64,000 nt of DNA from Nitrobacter sp. 62-23. Its GTDB lineage: Bacteria > Pseudomonadota > Alphaproteobacteria > Rhizobiales > Xanthobacteraceae. Below the pieces are notes generated by a model. The model saw nothing but the letters and a program-made list of their open reading frames with translations, was not told where the DNA came from and searched no databases. Location: NCBI RefSeq assembly GCF_001897285.1, contig NZ_MKSM01000138.1, positions 1 to 64,000 of the forward strand, written 5' to 3'. Made by a program: the position numbers and the translations under genes. This document shows, piece by piece, positions 61,151 to 64,000 of this stretch (its first letter is position 1; each line of letters opens with the position of its first letter).

Positions 61151-61557
61151 GGAGACCTCTGAGTTTCTAGGTGGCTTCAGGTTGAAGCGGTTGGGAATTT
61201 ACCTCTCCAGACAGGAAAGGTCGGGTGTCTCGATATCTGAAGCGCGCAGGTCGTGCGACAACCTTGGATGCGAACCGCAGAATCGAAGGATACCACTGAT
61301 CTTAGAATGATTCGAGTGTGATTGAGGCGCAAAAAAGGCCGCTCGACGGGCTTGCCGGGCAAGCGGCAGCCGGTTCTTTTTTGGGGCGATCGTGCCTGGA
61401 GCACAACCGCCTCATACAAGCGTAGCATTCGACTGAAACCCGATCAATCCTGTTTAATTAGAACAGGCGATGCCTACACAAGACATGCAAAATATGTTTG
61501 ATCCAGAACGCCTTTTAGCGGTCGCTGCGGTGCGGTCGCGAGTCGGAGCACCTGTTC
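61151..61557. other. Intergenic region between cytochrome c and glcD
   Basis: 407 bp between divergent genes. Its left part holds the cytochrome c promoter. The centre holds a terminator-like hairpin with T-runs, not adjacent to any gene end, which I read as the end of a possible small RNA. The right 90 bp would hold the glcD promoter. Confidence 0.55.
61331..61412 (-). ncRNA. Candidate small RNA
   Basis: Read leftward: a -35 TTGATC (61442-61447), 17-bp spacer, -10 TACGCT (61419-61424), predicted start near 61412. About 80 nt later a GC hairpin GCCGCTTG...CGAGCGGC ends in CTTTTTT (to 61331). No gene ends here, so a terminator needs another explanation. The promoter is weak, and the hairpin alone is the firm part. 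Confidence 0.3.
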
Positions 61558-63051
61558 ATGACCATCATGATGCCCGCATCGGATCGGATGGTTCTCGAAC
61601 GCCGCGAGGCCATCGTTGCCGATTTGCGCGCGATCGTGCCCGGCGAGGGCGTGATCTCCAGCGCCGCGGAAATGCTGCCGTATGAATCGGATGCCCTGAC
61701 CGCCTATCGCCAGCCGCCGATGGTCGTGGTGCTGCCGGAAACAACGGAGCAGGTGTCGCGCGTTCTGAAATATTGCTTCGACAACGGCATCAAGGTGGTG
61801 CCGCGTGGCTCCGGCACCTCGCTGTCGGGAGGAGCATTGCCGCTGGAGGATGCGGTGCTGTTGGGTCTTGGCAAGTTCAAGCGCATCCGCGAGATCGATT
61901 TCGACAACCGCGTCGTCGTCACCGAGCCCGGCGTCACCAACCTCGCCATCAGTCAGGCGGTGGCCCATGCGGGCTTCTATTATGCGCCCGATCCCTCGTC
62001 GCAGATCGCCTGCTCGATCGGCGGCAACATCGCGGAGAATTCCGGTGGCGTTCACTGCCTGAAATACGGCATGACCACCAACAACGTGCTCGGCTGCGAG
62101 CTTGTGCTGATGTCGGGCGAAGTCCTGCGCATCGGCGGCAAGACGCCGGAGAACGCAGGCTACGACCTCATGGGCATCATCACCGGCTCCGAAGGGTTGC
62201 TCGGCGTTGTCACCGAAGTCACGGTTCGTATCCTGAGAAAGCCGGAAACCGCGCGAGCATTGATGGTCGGTTTCGCGCAAGTCGAGGCGGCCGGGGAGTG
62301 TGTGGCGCGGATCATCGGCGCCGGCATCATTCCCGGCGGCATGGAGATGATGGACAAGCCCGCGATCCACGCGGCGGAGGCTTTCGTTCATGCCGGCTAT
62401 CCGCTCGACGTCGAGGCGTTGCTGATTATCGAGCTTGACGGTTCTTCAATCGAGGTCGACGAACTCATCAAGCGGGTCGAGGCCATCGCGCTGGGTTGCG
62501 GATCGACCACCTGCCGGATTTCCGGTTCGGAAGCCGAGCGCGACCTGTTCTGGGCTGGGCGCAAGGCGGCGTTTCCGGCGGTCGGCCGCATCTCGCCGGA
62601 CTATCTTTGCATGGACGGCACCATCCCGCGCGGCGCGCTGCCGCGGGCGCTGACGCGTATCCGCGAGTTCAGCGAGAAATACGGTCTCGGCGTCGCCAAC
62701 GTATTCCATGCCGGCGACGGCAATCTTCATCCACTCATCCTGTACGATGCCAACAAGCCGGGGGAGATGGAGAAGGCGGAGGCGTTCGGCGCGGAGATTC
62801 TGCGCTGCTGCGTCGAGCTTGGCGGCGTCCTGACCGGCGAGCACGGCGTCGGCATCGAGAAGCGCGACCTGATGCCGCATATGTTCAGCGAGGTCGATCT
62901 CGACCAGCAGCAGCGGCTGAAATGCGCGTTCGACCCGCAAGGGCTGCTCAATCCGGGCAAGGTGTTTCCCACGCTGCACCGCTGCGCCGAACTCGGCCGC
63001 GTCCATGTGCACGGCGGCAAGCTGGCGTTTCCGGACCTGCCGAGGTTTTGA
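61558..63051 (+). CDS. glcD: Glycolate oxidase subunit GlcD (FAD-linked)
   Basis: A 497-residue FAD-linked oxidase of the VAO/PCMH fold, the catalytic subunit of glycolate dehydrogenase. The FAD-binding PPMVVVLPETTEQVSRVLKY, VPRGSGTSLSGGALP and GGNIAENSGGVHCLKYG motifs lie in the N-terminal half; the C-terminal end has FHAGDGNLHPLILYD and GEHGVGIEK. It oxidises glycolate to glyoxylate and passes electrons via GlcF to the quinone pool. GGAG lies upstream of the ATG at 61558. glcE follows after 160 bp of repeat. Confidence 0.92.
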   Translation: MTIMMPASDRMVLERREAIVADLRAIVPGEGVISSAAEMLPYESDALTAYRQPPMVVVLPETTEQVSRVLKYCFDNGIKVVPRGSGTSLSGGALPLEDAVLLGLGKFKRIREIDFDNRVVVTEPGVTNLAISQAVAHAGFYYAPDPSSQIACSIGGNIAENSGGVHCLKYGMTTNNVLGCELVLMSGEVLRIGGKTPENAGYDLMGIITGSEGLLGVVTEVTVRILRKPETARALMVGFAQVEAAGECVARIIGAGIIPGGMEMMDKPAIHAAEAFVHAGYPLDVEALLIIELDGSSIEVDELIKRVEAIALGCGSTTCRISGSEAERDLFWAGRKAAFPAVGRISPDYLCMDGTIPRGALPRALTRIREFSEKYGLGVANVFHAGDGNLHPLILYDANKPGEMEKAEAFGAEILRCCVELGGVLTGEHGVGIEKRDLMPHMFSEVDLDQQQRLKCAFDPQGLLNPGKVFPTLHRCAELGRVHVHGGKLAFPDLPRF

Positions 63052-63080
63052 GGGTGGTTGTGCTGCACCAGATGTGCTGC

Positions 63081-63199
63081 GTCGGCCCCGCGAACGCAGC
63101 AACCCATAACCACCGTGGTGGTGGAAAGAGAAAACCGGAGAGACAGCGATCCTGTCGAGAGTGCACGGCGTATCGGTCCCTGCGTTCGCGGGGACGACG
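63081..63199. repeat. CCCCGCGAACGCAG inverted repeat
   Basis: The arms GTCGGCCCCGCGAACGCAG and CTGCGTTCGCGGGGACGAC are about 80 bp apart, enclosing another small palindrome (CATAACCACCGTGGTGGTG). It separates glcD from glcE, which are usually close together. Confidence 0.7.
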
Positions 63200-63211
63200 A
63201 GGGGTGGCGCC

Positions 63212-64000
63212 GTGACCGTGCTGCGCATCCGCGACGCCGCCGATGTCGAAGCCGCCGTGCGCGCCGCGATCGCCGGCGAGCAGCCGCTCGAGATCATCGG
63301 TCACGGCTCGAAGCGGCCGATCGGCCATGCAATGGCGACCAATGCGGTGCTCGACGTCTCGGCGCTGAATGCGGTGACGTCCTATGAGCCGAGCGAACTG
63401 ATCATCACGGTGCAGGCCGGCGCTGCACTGGATGAGGTGCTGTCGCTGCTTGATTCAAGCAATCAGCAGTTTGCGTTCGAGCCGATGGACACCGCCGCGC
63501 TGCTCGATGCTTTCTCCGGCCGCGGCACCATCGGCGGCATGATCGGGGCCGGGCTCGCCGGCCCGCGCCGCATCAAGGCCGGCGGCGCGCGCGATCATCT
63601 GCTCGGCGTTCACGCGGTCTCCGGCTTCGGTGACAGTTTCAAGGCCGGCGGCCGGGTGGTGAAGAACGTCACCGGATACGATCTCTGCAAGCTGCTGGCG
63701 GGATCGTGGGGCACGCTCGCGGTCATGACCGAGGTGACGCTCAAGGTGATGCCGAAGGCAGAAACAGAACGCACGCTGGTGCTGCGCGGGCTCGATGACG
63801 TCGCCGCCAACCGAGCGATGACGGCGGCGCTGGGCTCGCCGTACGACGTCTCGGGAGCGGCGCATGTGCCGGGCACGGCTCTCGGGGCCGCGCAAGGCGC
63901 GCTTTCCGGCCTCACAACGGCAGGAAAGGCCATAACGCTGTTGCGGCTGGAAGGCATCGCCGCTTCGGTCGCTCACCGCGCCTCGGCGCTTGCAGCGGAC
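63212..64000 (+). CDS. glcE: Glycolate oxidase subunit GlcE, partial
   Basis: The first 263 codons of glcE; the gene runs off the right edge. It starts at the GTG at 63212 with GAGGGG upstream. It shares the FAD-binding fold of GlcD but is shorter: EIIGHGSKRPIG, ELIITVQAGAALDEV, GRGTIGGMIGAGLAGPRRIK and GRVVKNVTGYDLCKLLAGSW are visible. It forms a glycolate dehydrogenase with GlcD and the Fe-S subunit GlcF, whose gene probably follows outside the window. Confidence 0.9.
   Translation, partial: MTVLRIRDAADVEAAVRAAIAGEQPLEIIGHGSKRPIGHAMATNAVLDVSALNAVTSYEPSELIITVQAGAALDEVLSLLDSSNQQFAFEPMDTAALLDAFSGRGTIGGMIGAGLAGPRRIKAGGARDHLLGVHAVSGFGDSFKAGGRVVKNVTGYDLCKLLAGSWGTLAVMTEVTLKVMPKAETERTLVLRGLDDVAANRAMTAALGSPYDVSGAAHVPGTALGAAQGALSGLTTAGKAITLLRLEGIAASVAHRASALAAD

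Overview
This window is a chromosomal segment of an alphaproteobacterium of the Bradyrhizobium / Rhodopseudomonas / Nitrobacter group (Nitrobacteraceae, formerly Bradyrhizobiaceae). The evidence is a GC-rich sequence, a cytochrome b/c1 fusion (fbcH) behind a Rieske gene, a fused trpEG gene with a trpL leader, a CcrM-type methyltransferase, an alphaproteobacterial LexA-type operator, and many short palindromic intergenic repeats typical of that group. I see no rRNA, tRNA, CRISPR array, prophage or complete insertion sequence. Most of the window is core genome, with the unusual material in the intergenic repeats and in a few genes that touch them.

Layout. 0-3.6 kb: a metallophosphoesterase between two near-identical inverted 77-bp palindromes, a membrane ferritin/VIT1-like iron exporter (mbfA type), a Nudix hydrolase and a GNAT acetyltransferase. 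3.7-6.7 kb: a ZnuD-like TonB-dependent receptor behind a small His/Cys protein, both probably controlled by a Zur box. 6.8-13.7 kb: a leftward MoxR / DUF58 / BatA-DUF4159 / amidotransferase-like membrane cluster. 14.1-16.9 kb: DUF1285, CoA-pyrophosphatase-type Nudix, DUF6111 and CCA-adding enzyme, chained by 4-bp overlaps. 17-19.7 kb: hemF, queD, queE, trmL. 19.9-22.5 kb: Rieske protein and fbcH. 23.7-26.7 kb: trpL attenuator, trpEG, apt. 26.8-28.4 kb: two tandem ParA/MinD-like ATPases of unknown role. 28.7-35.6 kb: a YbaN-family protein, an Rsm22-like methyltransferase, smc, a DsbA-like protein and a DUF721 protein.

35.7-46 kb is rich in DNA-maintenance genes: mutY, ccrM, a PA0069-type radical SAM protein behind a perfect GTTC-N7-GTTC SOS box, rnhB and a family-4 uracil-DNA glycosylase. 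Between them lie a GST, a zinc metallopeptidase, moaB and a polytopic membrane protein. 46.1-54.5 kb: ETF-ubiquinone oxidoreductase, a TPR protein, ispE, a polyprenyl diphosphate synthase, DUF2007, a TrmN6-like methyltransferase and an SppA-like protease. 54.7-58.5 kb: glyQ and glyS, separated by a DUF559 nuclease gene bounded by inverted repeats; glyS carries lower-GC patches. 58.6-64 kb: DUF1236 and DUF3096 small proteins, a TetR regulator, a soluble cytochrome c, glcD, and glcE running off the right edge.

The points I consider most worth following are: the CTAG-bounded palindrome superfamily that supplies stop codons to two genes; the Zur-box/ZnuD unit; the apparently leaderless trpL attenuator; the SOS box on the radical SAM gene; the ParA-like pair in which one partner has lost the signature lysine; the repeat-bounded DUF559 gene inside glyQ-glyS; and mosaic glyS. 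No clearly new multi-gene defence or metabolic system is evident.
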